Source: Chromobotia macracanthus (taxonomy: Eukaryota > Chordata > Actinopteri > Cypriniformes > Botiidae). Taken from it: DNA of 64,000 nucleotides. The stretch spans positions 7,689,501 to 7,753,500 of the forward strand of contig JAZGTH010000059.1 of assembly GCA_036877525.1 (NCBI GenBank), in the 5' to 3' direction. Under the pieces are notes generated by a model, which was given only the letters and a program-made list of their open reading frames with translations, was not told the origin of the DNA and ran no database searches. Below are positions 13,301 to 26,500 of this stretch, piece after piece. Each line of letters starts with the position of its first letter. Within the stretch, counting starts at the first letter, position 1. A program made the position numbers and the translations under genes.

Positions 13301-16300
13301 GTGGCAGCCCTGTCGTATTCGATGAGGATAATTTGACATGATAGATAAGGAAGAGGACAGCTTTGGTAAGGAGCTCATTTTGATCGGAAGACATTCTCAA
13401 TTTGCTAAAGTGCTCTGTTCCTCTATTGCATCTCTTGTGATGAGAGAACTGACACTTCCTGTAAAAATACCACTCAGTTTCAGCACCTTGGATGTAGTCT
13501 TGCATGACTGCACTGCAGACAGAAAGCTGATTGGTCAAAGTCAATGTGAACTTTCTGCTGTGTATTCTATAAACGGTTGTGACACTTTTGCCCATCTTGT
13601 TTCAGCAAAAAAAACAGCATCACATTCACTAACTGCCTACAGCACAGCTTAAAGAGTCACTTAACCAGACAGTTAACGAGACAGTTAAACGTCCATCATT
13701 TTTCTATGCAAATTAGGTGTAGCATCATATCACATCTTATTTTCAGAAGTCATTTGCCTAGAGCAATTTGAGTTGTGCTGTTGTACTGTAGACATTTCAG
13801 AGAAATGCTTCTATATATTTTCTATTGGCCATAATTTATCAAATGATGGAAAAGAACGTTCACTTTCGGCATTTTAAAAGAGCTATTTCAGAGGTTTGTT
13901 TCACAGTGGTGACAGTGCTGTACAGTCCCAGTAAAGTATGACAGATTATGGCATTCTGTTGCATCCACCAAAACAACCGCAAGACAGAGGACTGCGCAGC
14001 AGTGCAAACTGCAATCAGCACTGATTATTAGGTGCATTTGTACTGCAACTCGATTTTTTTACTGAATCGAGTGCTAAGATAATGCAGTAGACAATCTTAC
14101 CACTGGTAATTTCAGAGGCAATTGCATTTATTTGAAAAAAGTGAAAATTTTGCACAACTCCACACCTGTTTGTGAAAAAAATACTTGCCTTGAACAGTTG
14201 GACACCTCGATCGTGGGACCGTCGCAGTTTTTACCTCCGCAGCGAGGAGGGGGGCTATCGCATACCCGCGATCGGCAGAGACACGTACTGGTGCCTTCAC
14301 CATCATCGTGGCTACAGGGTTGCCATGGAGCCCAGGGCCCATACGCACCATCTGTGGTTTGGTTCCTCAGCTGGAATAAATGAGAAAACGTTTGTGAATG
14401 TGAAGGTTGGATGCATACAGAATCTCCGTCCTAAAAAATAATGACCACAAAGCAGCTGCCTCCAGTGATGTCATTGGCCATGCGGCATAGCACCTTTCAC
14501 GCAAGAGAGGTTTGGAAGCTGCGTGGGAGTCTGACTGAGCGCTATGGAGACAATCAAAATGTGTCAAAGCATCAGTCATGCATGGAGCGCTGAGTGTGGT
14601 GGACTCTTACCGGGCATGCGGTTATGTTCTGGAACCACTGGCTCATGTTGGAACTGTCTTCTATAGTGGTGCAGCGGCGCTGCTTGCGATCCCAGCCGCA
14701 GTACGGATCCCGGGCTTCCAAACACATCCTAGAACACAAAGAGAAAGAAAAACACATGAATGTGGAGGTTAAAACTGGGTCTGTGCATTGCAAACTTTAA
14801 TAACTATTCACATAATATACTGATTAAAGCTGCAATCCAGAACTTTTGCATCTCTACCGCCTTCTCTGTTTGAAACATAAAATTGTTACTTTATGTATCT
14901 GTCTACTATCTGTTGAAGTCAAACAAAAAAAACCTGACATTTCCCAGGAAATTGGACCCGACAGCTCAAATTATAAACCATTGTTATAAATTTACAGTTG
15001 TGAATCGGGGTAAGGAGATCACACTGAACACTGATCTGTTATGTATTTGCTCAATAACTGATTTTTTAACCAAAAAAAGTTACAGATTGCAGCTTTATGA
15101 AAACTCTCATACTGTATGTGAGACAAGATCCTTCTTGTAGCCACTTGTTTCCCAGCACAATGTTATGCAATCATGTACTGATTTATGTTTATATTGTTGT
15201 TTTTGCTGAAAATTTGTCATTCATAACTTAGCAGTTAGTTAATCTTCCAAATTGAAGCTCATGATGTTCTGAGCTCAGTTGTAATAAAAACAGAAAGTTT
15301 CAAGCTGCACTAAATAACAGATTAAGCCTTGTGTTTGAATTAATCACATGAAATTAACACATTCAATTGACAGCCCCAATTAATATTGAAGATGTAACAT
15401 CTGCTCCTATCGCCCAACCTTGCAAATACCAAACATTAAGCATAACCTGACAGCCCTAAGCACCACTGATCAGACCTGGTTGAGGTTAACCATGCAATCC
15501 ATCCTACAAAAGCTACACATCAAAATCCATAAATATTTGTAAGCTGCTAACAACAGAACAGAGGATTAATGAGATGTAATGAAATCTAAACCCACTAATG
15601 GAGTTAAGCTACGAGCGTCGTTTCGAGGGCTGAGGAATTTGGGGCGGTATGTTAGTAAACAGAGGAGCCTTGCAACCTTCCCTTTAGCTTGAAAGGCTTG
15701 TTTTTTGGCACAGGCGGATCAGTTTGTTTGAGCGGCCCTCTGGCGTTCCAGCCTCAAGGTTGAGGAAACACACAGAGTGTTGATACAGCGTGAGTGCCAA
15801 AGCAGAATCCTGCCGAGGAGAGAGACCGAGCTGGAGCTGAGCTGAGCGCTGAGCGAGCACTCCAATGCTTAAAGCTCATCAGGAAGATTCAAGAGTGAGG
15901 AAACATTGTTCTTCTTCCGTTCTTCTCTTCACAGTGAAAGAACAGATCTCTCATAAAGTGAGAGAAGTGCCATTTCTACCCACCCTTGTGTTGTTCAAAT
16001 CAAAGTATGACTTTTCCTTCTTCCAGAACGCATTCTGAGAACTCTTCCATCATTTACACACCCTCACGTCATTCCAAACATGTACGACTATTTTGCTTCT
16101 GAGGAACACAAAAGAAGATATTTTGAAGTATGGATGGTAACCATTGACTTCCATTGTATGGACACAAAACCACTGCGACATTTCTCAAAATATCTTCCTT
16201 TTCTTCAAATGAAATATTACACCTGTGATACAATTTCAGACACCATTATTACTCCCTCACTACGCTCACAGAAAGAAGTGACCAGCATTTTCTGTTTATT

Positions 16301-17501
16301 CAGTGCCACCTTTCAGCCTCTTAATTAAAATCCTCCTGAATAATTAAGACTAAATAAGATTTAGTCAGATTGTAACAGATCATATGATGTGCAAAAAGTT
16401 ATTTCAGACTTAACAGCCGAAGCCTGTTTCACACTTCCTGTGTCTGCAGGGTGTAAGTGAGGCATCTGAGTAAGTTGAACAGCAGGCACACGCTGAAACT
16501 TCACACAGACAGCGTGTCTGCAACTCTGTACAGAAGATAAAGTGATTTTGGGTCAACACATTACGCATTTCTTTAAATAACAGCCATTAATTACAAAGCG
16601 TTAATCAGGAGTGGCCCACTGAGAACTGTTACAAACTTGACTGTCATGAAATCTATCTTGGAAATAAACCACATTTATATCAAAATGGTAATTAACTTAT
16701 CCGCAACCCAAACCCCACAGGGCAGGCTATAAACTGCTTAATTCATCGTTTTATTGGCTAAAATACAACAGGCATAAACTTTTATTGTTATTTACAGTTA
16801 TCTCAGTGCAACATGATTTTTGGCCCACTGTGGATGTAAACGACTCCAGCTAATTAAAAGCATGCAAGGTCGGAAAGGATAATAATATCTTTAATGATAT
16901 CTTCCTTGTGCAAATCTAAAAGCCAATTACCCCCAGTTACCGGGGGCAGAAACACATGCCCCCAGGGCAGTGACCTGCAAGCGCTACCCATTTAAACAAA
17001 AAGTTGTGCCCTGATTTCATTAATTACAGCAGAAAGATTTACTCTCGTGAAGCAAAGTCTGTGAAAGTCAGTGGTCCATGTAATCTCTTAAGACTATGAA
17101 AATGTGGCGGCGTGTAAGGAATGCTGATTTGACATTCTGCTCGCCGTTCGCCGGTAGCCCGTTTTACTGATGAGCTCAGGAGACAAGAACACAACCCTGA
17201 GGCCCTGCCAGGACCCGACGGCTCCCAGAGCTGTGCCAGCTGACCTACTGAGAAAAAACTCAATTAACCACCTCCTAAAGGTGTTTTTTCTACCGTCTTC
17301 TGCAACTTAAACTCAGTGGAGAGATTTTCACAGACTGACCACTCTCTCTGAAAGAAAAATACAACCACAGCAGAAAAACTCGGCAGTCTGGCCTTCCACC
17401 CAATCACATAGCTCACCTACTTTAAAAATAGCCTGTTAGAAAAAAATAGAGTGCGCTTGTGGGCCATTTCATAGAATTGCATCTTAATTCAAGGTATGGA
17501 A

Positions 17502-17569
<68 letters not shown>

Positions 17570-20500
17570 GCAGCAAAAACAAACGGACACAAATCATACT
17601 GCTGTATAATTTAACATGGTTTACGTATAGCCCACTAGCTCAGGAGCAAAGCCACAGAACATGGCTTGTTAAATTTTAAGTAGTGCAAAAAATAAAGTAA
17701 CACATAAAACAATGTGTCAAAGCAACAGCTGAAGATGATAAATCTTTCTTCTTGTTGGTTTAATGGATGTTTTAAAGTCATTGGGAGGGCTACAAAAAAA
17801 ATACTGTCTTTTTTACAGGCCTTTTAACGGACAAAAGCAAATAGTTATTACCATCCATTTAATAGCAATTCATGACCTTAACATTGTAAACATGGGCCAG
17901 GGATTTTGTTTTTGTAGACGCAAGGTCTCAGAATCAATACAAACAGGTTTTGTCAACATTCACATACTGTATGTGTTTAAAAACATTATTATTAGCCATT
18001 ATATTCAACATTTTACATGCAATAAAAACATTATTATTAGCCATTATATTCAACATTTTATATGCAATTCATGTTTTCTCCAATATTCTGTGGAAATCCA
18101 TTTCTTAAAAGACCAAGAAAATCTTGATTCCCCGTGACCCTTTTACTTCTCTGTGAAAGAGGACGGAGCCAAAGTCATAAATTTCAGCTTGAATAAATGT
18201 CTGCACAAACCCACTGCTGACAGCTCGGCTGAGACAGAGATAAGATGGTCAGTCAGATGCTTTAATGGCTCCATCTCAGGAGAAGAAGAAAAGATGCCAT
18301 TTGTCAGAAGTTCAGGACAGTGGAGTTTGAGACATATCGCCTGTCTTAATCAAGAGCGGGAGAAAGCGCATGAGAAAAATGGCTTCAATTTTGGGGCCCC
18401 GCCAGTGGAGAGTCTGTTAAAAGCCAGTAGTAATAAATGCTCTCACCTTCTGATTACTTTGCTACCCTTCCACTGTTCTATCTGCAGCCCCTTCTGTAGC
18501 TCAAGTGCCGGGCAATGCGCTAAAACAAGCTGTGAGCTCTCAAAGTCTGTTTTTTAGCACCCTGTTGACAAGCTGGCGGCAACAAAAGCTGTAAATTGTT
18601 TGGGTCAGACTGGGCCTGTGAAATAAGAGCTCCTTACAGACTGGCTATAAGGCTCAGCCACAGGTAAAAGTCTAAATCTCTAGAATCTTTATTTATGGCC
18701 ACATCTCCAAGGCTGGTGGAATCTGATGATGTCACCACAGAGCAGCACCAGGAACTGGTGAGATCCGGGGTCAGTGCCCTGTTCAAGCACACAATGGTGA
18801 TGGTCCATGATTCTGTTCTGAACTAGTTATCAACATCTGGTTACTAGTCCAACCACTGCAGTCCAGTGGAGCTGGACGATATATAGACTATTCATAACTG
18901 GACGATTTGGTATGATTATGGGACAGGATATGACCGAGATTAGACTTGAACTTTTGTTTTTTTTTAATAAAAGACACAGCTGATAACTTAAAACCAATTG
19001 TGAGCCAGTTGTCCCAATACTTAGACTTACATTAGATAGAATGATTTATCATAAATTATTTATCATTTATGTGTTGAAACAGCCAAATAATAAAATGTGA
19101 CATTCTGTACTTTTGCCTCATATTCATCTTTAAATCATAAAAGGTTTGTTGACTCCACAGCAAACAGAGCATTTTTTTTTCTAAAATTCTTCAGCAATCA
19201 ATCTGATATAATCTGAAGATCATGCTGTACTATCATCAGTTCACTTGATGAATGAAACTTTCATGTGGACATGAAAACATGAGACCAATGAGGTTTAGCC
19301 ACATCAGAAACTCTGGGAATGAAAAGCTGTAAAAACATACTGGTGGTTTGGTGAGCAGGATGTGGTTTGGACTGTTTACTGAATGCCCTGCCTGAACGTT
19401 CTCAGAACATTGGCTAACATTTTCTAACAGTTCTCTTAAAGTTATTTAAACGTTCTTGCAGTAACGTTAGTTGAATAGATATATATCAAAAACATATAAC
19501 AAAATGTTTTTTCTTAAGGTATTAGATGGTTTAAAAAAGTTACAGAATACAAAAAATTAAAAAACGTTTTTAAAACCAAGCAAAAACAATAATACAACAT
19601 CTACAAAACTGGATGCTCTGCACATTCCTAGAATATTTAAAATAACATTTTTACTCTTTTTGTTACTTCATGGAAATGCTAGGAAACGTTTTTACAACCT
19701 AAGACGTTAGCTGGGCCGTGGTACCTTCATCCCACCCACATGCTTGTTTCTTGGCCCTGTGCTGCTGATGGAAGTCTCTGTCATGTGTCATTAAGAAGGA
19801 AGCTGCCCATTTCTACATCAGTGTCCACATTCATTTCTTCTTTGAGCCAGAATCGCCATCCCTCAGGGGTGTTAAGGTGGGCTGAAGTTTATCGATCTGG
19901 CCTGGCCGTTTGATCCGTTTAGCTCCAGTCAAACAATCAGTTGGCTGATCAGAGTAAATTAGTTTCTTACAGAGGAGGCGAGAGGCTAAAGCCCCTGAAC
20001 ATTAGCAGGAAGCAAGAGTTCCGCGGGATCAAACGTAATTATCGAAGGCAAGAGCCACCAACAAGGTGGACAATTTACATTAAGTTATTACTAAACGTTT
20101 CTCAGAGGGCAAGACTGGCGAGACTTTTGTAGGTTTCTTTTTGAACAAAGATGCCAAGCACAGAAATCATTAATAAAAGAATGATTTTATTTATATGTTG
20201 AGCCATAACATTTTGTCTGCTATTGTTCTTTCTGTTTTGTTTGCATCAATTCGATTTGTTTCCTCTCGACAAGGGCAGCGGCGAATTGGTCTCTCACAGC
20301 ACAGATGTGATCTCACGCCTTATTTGCATTTGACCTACACAAACTTTTTCTTTAGGTTGCTTTGGTTGAGAAACATCTATTAAATGTCAAACAGCATCTG
20401 GTGTACCTGTGACTGGAATAGTACGCTGTTGTGAGAACTACAGTATGAGGTGAAAATTAAAGTGTGTTGCCAAAAAAGGCTTATTTTTGCCAGATTTAAC

Positions 20501-23500
20501 AACAGAAGCTGTCATAAATTTATTAATATTTAAAATTTACATTTAGATTTGTTGCTGTAAGCAATGTTTTTGGAACATCGCATAAAATGTCCTTCCTACC
20601 TAACAGATAATACTAAAATCGCCGTCATGAGAAATCACAGCTGCTTTTGTGACAGCCCAGAGTCAGGGGTGTGGCCTCACACTTTTTAGCCAGTCAGAAA
20701 CCACTAAATTTGCTTAATTTCTGTGCAAGAGTTATGTAATATTTTATGGTTTAATATTTACTATATATACACTAAGATATAAAATGTATCAAATTCAGAC
20801 ATGCAACCAAACAAAGAGATGGGCAAAAAAAACGTCTAGCTGACAGACTACAGCTCACATGTGAACCTGTTACATCTCCACCATGATGTCGTATGAAAGT
20901 TCATCACCGTTGTGCTTCTGTGTTCAAGATGAATGTGGCTCTAACTATCTTTGGGCTGGATCAGGCAGAAAGCAAAAGGAAATTAACGAATAAGGACTCA
21001 CTTTTCTGATCTGCCCTTGAAGTTGAGCGTGATTACTCCTCCCTGCTGGGTTTTAAATAGGGCACTTCCGCTCCATCTCACGCGCACCTTGTTTAGTATG
21101 CAACAGCCTCAATGCATTTCAGCACGCAGGCCTGCATGCGTCCACGTGTGTGAGGGAGACTGAGCGCACATATTGAGAGGTGAAATCAAAGCGCTGACGC
21201 GTCACCTGCTCGCAGTTGAATATGTTTGCCCTCACAGAGAATAATTCACTCGAGACGGCACCCTTCCTCTTTTCTTTGAACTCTTCATCTTCCTACCTTG
21301 CTTTATCTCTCCCTCATTCATCCAGACACACAATCCGTCTTTCACCTTCACGCACGGGGAGCAGAGAGCGGACACAGCACCCTATTTGTCCCTCTGGCAA
21401 ATTGAGCTTGACTGTTGTCCCCACCCCGCACCACGTGTGGAGTGGGAAGTTGATTGAAAGTCTTGATAAAATACACAGGGATTGTGGGACGGCGCTGTAC
21501 TCTTACCGCTCCAGTCACCCGTGAGGAGGAATTTCTTTCTCAATGACAGATCAAGGGTATAATTCTGCAGAGGTGGGTAACAAGAGCTTTTGCCGCGGTG
21601 AAAGGGGCCTTTCACGCACCTCACCCTGGGTCTCTGTCACCCAACACCTACGGTCTGATTAGAAAGCATGCATTGTTCCTCAAACCCGAATCCTAGTTCA
21701 CAGGGAACATTCTCACTGCATTGGCTATTGTTCTCTTAAAAGTTCTAGCAAAGTTATTTAAAAAATGTTTTTGTAAAGTTATATATCATATATATCAAAA
21801 ATGTTATTAAAAATGTTGTTTATTTTAAAAACATTACAGAATTAAGAAAATGTTTGAAAACGTTTTTTATAACCAAGCAATAATGTCCAACCGGACATTT
21901 TGAACATTACTAGAACATTTTTTATGTTATTTTAATGTATTTGCACATAACTAAACTGCAAACAGCTTGTGTTTGCGCTGCATCATTTAAAGAAACAGTA
22001 CACTCAAAATGATCCACCAAGTTTGTGTGAAGAGCAAACAACAAACAAATTTAAGCCACAATCCAACAACAACAGCTTTTATGAAACTAGTTTTGTTCAC
22101 CATAAACTTTTATTATACTGAACGCCGCATGAAGCTTTTCCAAAACCTTCCTTTTTCCCTGTATTTCACAGACAAAATATGGTACCAGCATGAGTTGGAA
22201 TGATGCTGGGTAAATATGACAGAATTGTCATTTTTTGGGGTACTGTTCCTTTAAAGGCAGAATACGGTACTCACAGTTCTGTTTTGTAGCTGGTACATCT
22301 TGCCAGTGGGATCTTTAGTACTCTGTCATTCAGGCCCACAAAAAGAGTCCTGTCGCCATGGAGAATTTGAAGGCTCAGGATTGGCTCCCGCGCACCGGGA
22401 GGGAAGAGCTGCATCTCCTCCAAGTAACAACCTTGCAGGCTCTTGTTAGTGGTTGCCAGAGCTTTAAGAATAGTTCCGTACTCTGATAAGTCAAAACAAG
22501 AAGGCAAAGCATAATTACACAAAGCACCATAACTAATTGTTATTTTTTAAAAGGCTTTCATAAAACAATTATGCATAAGTATTATGACTTAAGCTCTTTC
22601 ATTCTGTTTTGGTTATGTTTGGAAGATTTTGGTGTTGGATGTTGAACTCCCAGGAGTTGTAGTTACCTGTGCCTATGTACATAACATGGTGCAAAGTGTC
22701 CTGCCCCTGCACGATGTCAACAACCAGCTTGGAAAACCGGACATTATCTTGCCAGACCAGCGGATCCACGGAAATGGGCTGAACCACATCATTCATGAGA
22801 AAGAGTCGCTGGGCGTCCTGCAGACTGCGCTCAGTTAATCCCTCGTTGGGTCCCTCTTCATCTATGGTGCCACACTGGTAAATTAGATACAGAGTCTTTA
22901 TTTAGTGTCAATGGCAACAGGGCAAAGCAAAAATAACACTGGGGCAGTCGTGGCTTAATGGTTAGAAAGTCAGACTTGTAACCCAAAGGTTGCAAACTCT
23001 GTATGCTGGCAGGAAACGTCTGAGGTGCCCTTGAGTGGGAAACTTTCCCTCAGTTTCTTCCAGTTGCTGCAGTGATAGTTGCCCAGTGTGTGTGTTTGTG
23101 TGTACTAGTCAGTGGTTTGGGTTAAAGGCAGAGGTCACATTTCATCTATGGGTCAACCATAACTTGACGACTACGTCACTTTCACTTAACTTAAACCCAT
23201 AAAAACATTTTTCAAACAAAATGCACAAAAATTCTTGCTGTGTCATTTTATAGAAAAAAGACAATAAGTGTGAATTATGATGCATGCAGGTAGACTCAGC
23301 TGCTATTGAAAAATTACTCTAACAGTGGCAGGCTGATGGATTTTATATATTTGCTGTTTGTACCACAGAGAACAAAATGTAAAAGTGAGGAATAACGCAC
23401 CTGGAAGTTTGGGATGGGGTTTGGGGTGGGCAGCCAGGTGGAGCGAGGGTTCTCCTGGGAGCGGAAGGGCCCGTTGAAAGCCTGCGTGATTGCACTGAGG

Positions 23501-26500
23501 TTGTACGCACAAACTGCAGAGGCAGCAATGCTGTTCCTGCGTCACCAAAGAGAAACGAAAAAAGATACAAACATGATATCAGTACAGCACACTGTTTCAC
23601 ATAGTTTAAATTCACCCTTTTAATAAACAACAATACAGTTTAAGCTCTGATATCACATGATGAAATATGTTCACATTTTTGTTCACTTCGTCTAAAAACA
23701 GCCTTCATTCTTGAGACAAAAATAAAAGTTCAGAATCAGTTCAGCCAAGCGGATCTTCTCGGCTTCATCTGGCATGAAATATTCTGAAATGCACCGATGC
23801 AAGTTAATTAACTGCACCGATGTGAGTGACAGGTGGCCCGGAGACAATCCTAGACCAAAGTAAGCCATCAGCAGCAGACATGAGAAGCTCTGACTGGATG
23901 GATGTTATTCTTGTCACTAGACAGAGTTTTGAATAGATGACAGTGCTGTTCCAGAGCTCTGTTGAGCTGCGGTACAAAGACAGGAAGGAGTTTAGTCCAG
24001 TCACCCTGAGAAATGTCCCCTGAGCGTTCTGTGTACCGGGCAACAGGAGATCTACTTCCTGCAAGTGTCCCACATTAACAAGCCCCCTGGCATTCTCAGG
24101 ACAGCAATCAGTATATGCAAAACATAACAGCAAGAGACTAACATTGGGGAGTAACATGGGGAGTAATTTGATTCTAACTAACTAACTAACTAACGTGACA
24201 ATAGATCTGTTCCATACAGACTGTTATGCAGATACACTCATAGTGTTGTGTCACAGGTCAGACACCATTTGAAACTCACTGACAGCATCATATATTGAAA
24301 TTGGGCAGTTATAGCGGTCACCACATTCGTGTATGCTGTAGAGACTGCTCGTAAATGAGCAGCGATAACTGTGGCAGTGACGCAGAAGCCATAGACAGAT
24401 GGGCTCTCGGGCAGAGCTCCAGGAGGGCTTCTCACCATGCCAGACACTGCTGTCTGGCTGAGGCTCTTACTGAAGATGGTTCAAGCCTGGTTATACAGCT
24501 CTGCTCTGGAGACCTCATATGACAGGTTTAACATGCAGCTTGTACACAGATGAAACACACTATGAAGAAACACAGGCTGTAGACCGGCCAGCCCTCTAAC
24601 CAGTGAGGATGGAGGAGACCACAAGCTCAATATACTCCAGTCAGAGTAGCCTCTGACCAAACAGCCAATTAGCTCCAGCTATTTTCCTCATGCCATACTG
24701 GCATTCTATTACAAGACTGAAACTTTGTACAGTATGAGGCATCACATGTGTAGAAAGAGGAAGCAAAAGTTCTGGTCCACAACCTAGTTTGCTGCCTAGT
24801 CTAAACAGGCAGCTTCTACCTTAAGGCACAATATTATTATTTTATAAAAAATATTACATGTCCTTAAAAAGTGATTTTTTTTTTTAATAGGCCTGTGGTA
24901 TTTTATAGAAAGCAAGTCATTTTGAGTGCCCACCCCTCTCCCTGTGGGATACAAACACCTGGCTGGTAATCACTGTCTCAGAAGGAAGCATCATTTTGCT
25001 TTTTGAACAGCTTTTGCAGCAGGAGTTTTTTGTCTCTGTAGGCACAGTCAGAAGGGTTTGGAACAGAGCTAAGTTCTCCCAAAAGACTGAGAAGCACAAC
25101 TCTTCCTCTCGGCCTCAGAGGATCCATGTGTTGTTGGAAGCCCAAGGACAGTAAACAAAATGTTGACAGGAATGGCACTGTTTAGCCCTGCTCTACTGTG
25201 CACCGGACAAAAACAGACTTAGAACACCAGCTTTCCTCCTGCTACAACACTGTAAGAAGAATTACAGCTCCAGGGCAGGAAAAAGATTACTTTTACTCCA
25301 TTGATTTACTGCTGAGCGAGTAAACCTGGGTCGCAGTGAGTCAGATCTTCACTCGATGACTGCTAGTCAAGGTCCTGCTAAAAGCAGAAGTATGAAAATG
25401 ATCTCGCTACATCAGTGTGAAAACTGGTTCAGTACACCTGAGTTTACAGTGGTGTGTGGGTAAGAGGAAGGTACATACAGTTTTATAAATACACGCTTCG
25501 GTTGACTTTCTGCATACCTGAGTTAAGTCACTGTGGTGTTTATCAAGCTAATAGGTAACGGTCTCAGAACGTTGGCTAACATTCTCTAAGTTTTTAGTTA
25601 TCAAAAACGTTGTTGCAGTAATGTTTATTTGACGTTATATATCATATATCAAAACCATTATTCTTAAGTAGTTAGTGGAACTTTCTAAAAATGTTACAGA
25701 TTTAATTACATTTAAATAATGTTCTTATACCTAGCAATATTGTTATGCTACATCTAACAAACTGGACGTTCCTTGAACTTTTAAAATAACCATTTTTTGT
25801 TACTTAATGGTAACGTTGCAGAAACGCTCTTACAACTTAAATTGTTAGGTGGGTTTTGTACATGCAGTACTGCTGGTGCATTAACAGCTTCATACAAATA
25901 TTTGACTTACAGTTTTTTTATATATATTCTGCTTTAGTGTTGCCAGCTTTTAGAAAAATGAGGAGTCCTGCAACAGATGGTTTGGCCCCATAGAGCCCTG
26001 ATCTCAACATCATTGAGTCAGTCTGGGATTACATAAAGAAACAAAAGCAATCGAGACAGCCTAAGTCCACAGAAGTGTAGAAAACTCTCCAAGATGCTTG
26101 AAACAGCTTCCTGCCAACTACCTTGAAAAATGTGTCTAGGAAAATCGGTGCTGTCTTAAAAGTAACAGTTGTGCACCAAATGTTGCTTTATTTTTATGCA
26201 ATTTGCATTGATGCGTTTTTGAAAACATTCTTACTTGTGCATAAAACAGTACTATAAATGCAATACACACAGCAGAGCAGTTTAACAGGCTGTTACAGTA
26301 TGTAATAAAATCAGGGTTTGGTCCTGTAGCAGCCACCTCCACTAGCAGATCCCATGTCATGCATGATATAACACACAACATATGGCCATGAAGTCTTCTC
26401 ACTGTGAAAGCAGATGACTATGGAGCTTTCCAAGCAATACATACAGTAGATCACATGGTTAATAGATAAAGTCGTGTTGTGATGTGCTGACAGGATATAC

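Larger units (their letters stand above)
14729..22274 (-). other. sema5b intron 10
   Basis: 7.5 kb. Contents: GCTGCAAT element 14824-15098, dispersed repeat 16045-16210, (GA)n 17505-17567, 45-bp duplication 17979-18068, CAGCTAAC elements 19390-19715 and 21691-21955. Stretches 15580-15900, 18140-18620 and 20930-21540 look unique and less AT-rich; I assign no function. Confidence 0.85.

Noticed and set aside
13251..13652. Overlapping open frames on both strands in intron 12
   Set aside because: Both strands open over the same bases suggests chance; no family match recognised.
17763..18557. Two adjacent plus-strand open frames of 124 and 134 codons
   Set aside because: The first runs through a 45-bp tandem duplication in AT-rich DNA; neither resembles a known protein.
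23804..24157. 117-codon frame with a hydrophobic N terminus in intron 7
   Set aside because: Looks signal-peptide-like, but has no splice context, no known domain, and ordinary intron composition.
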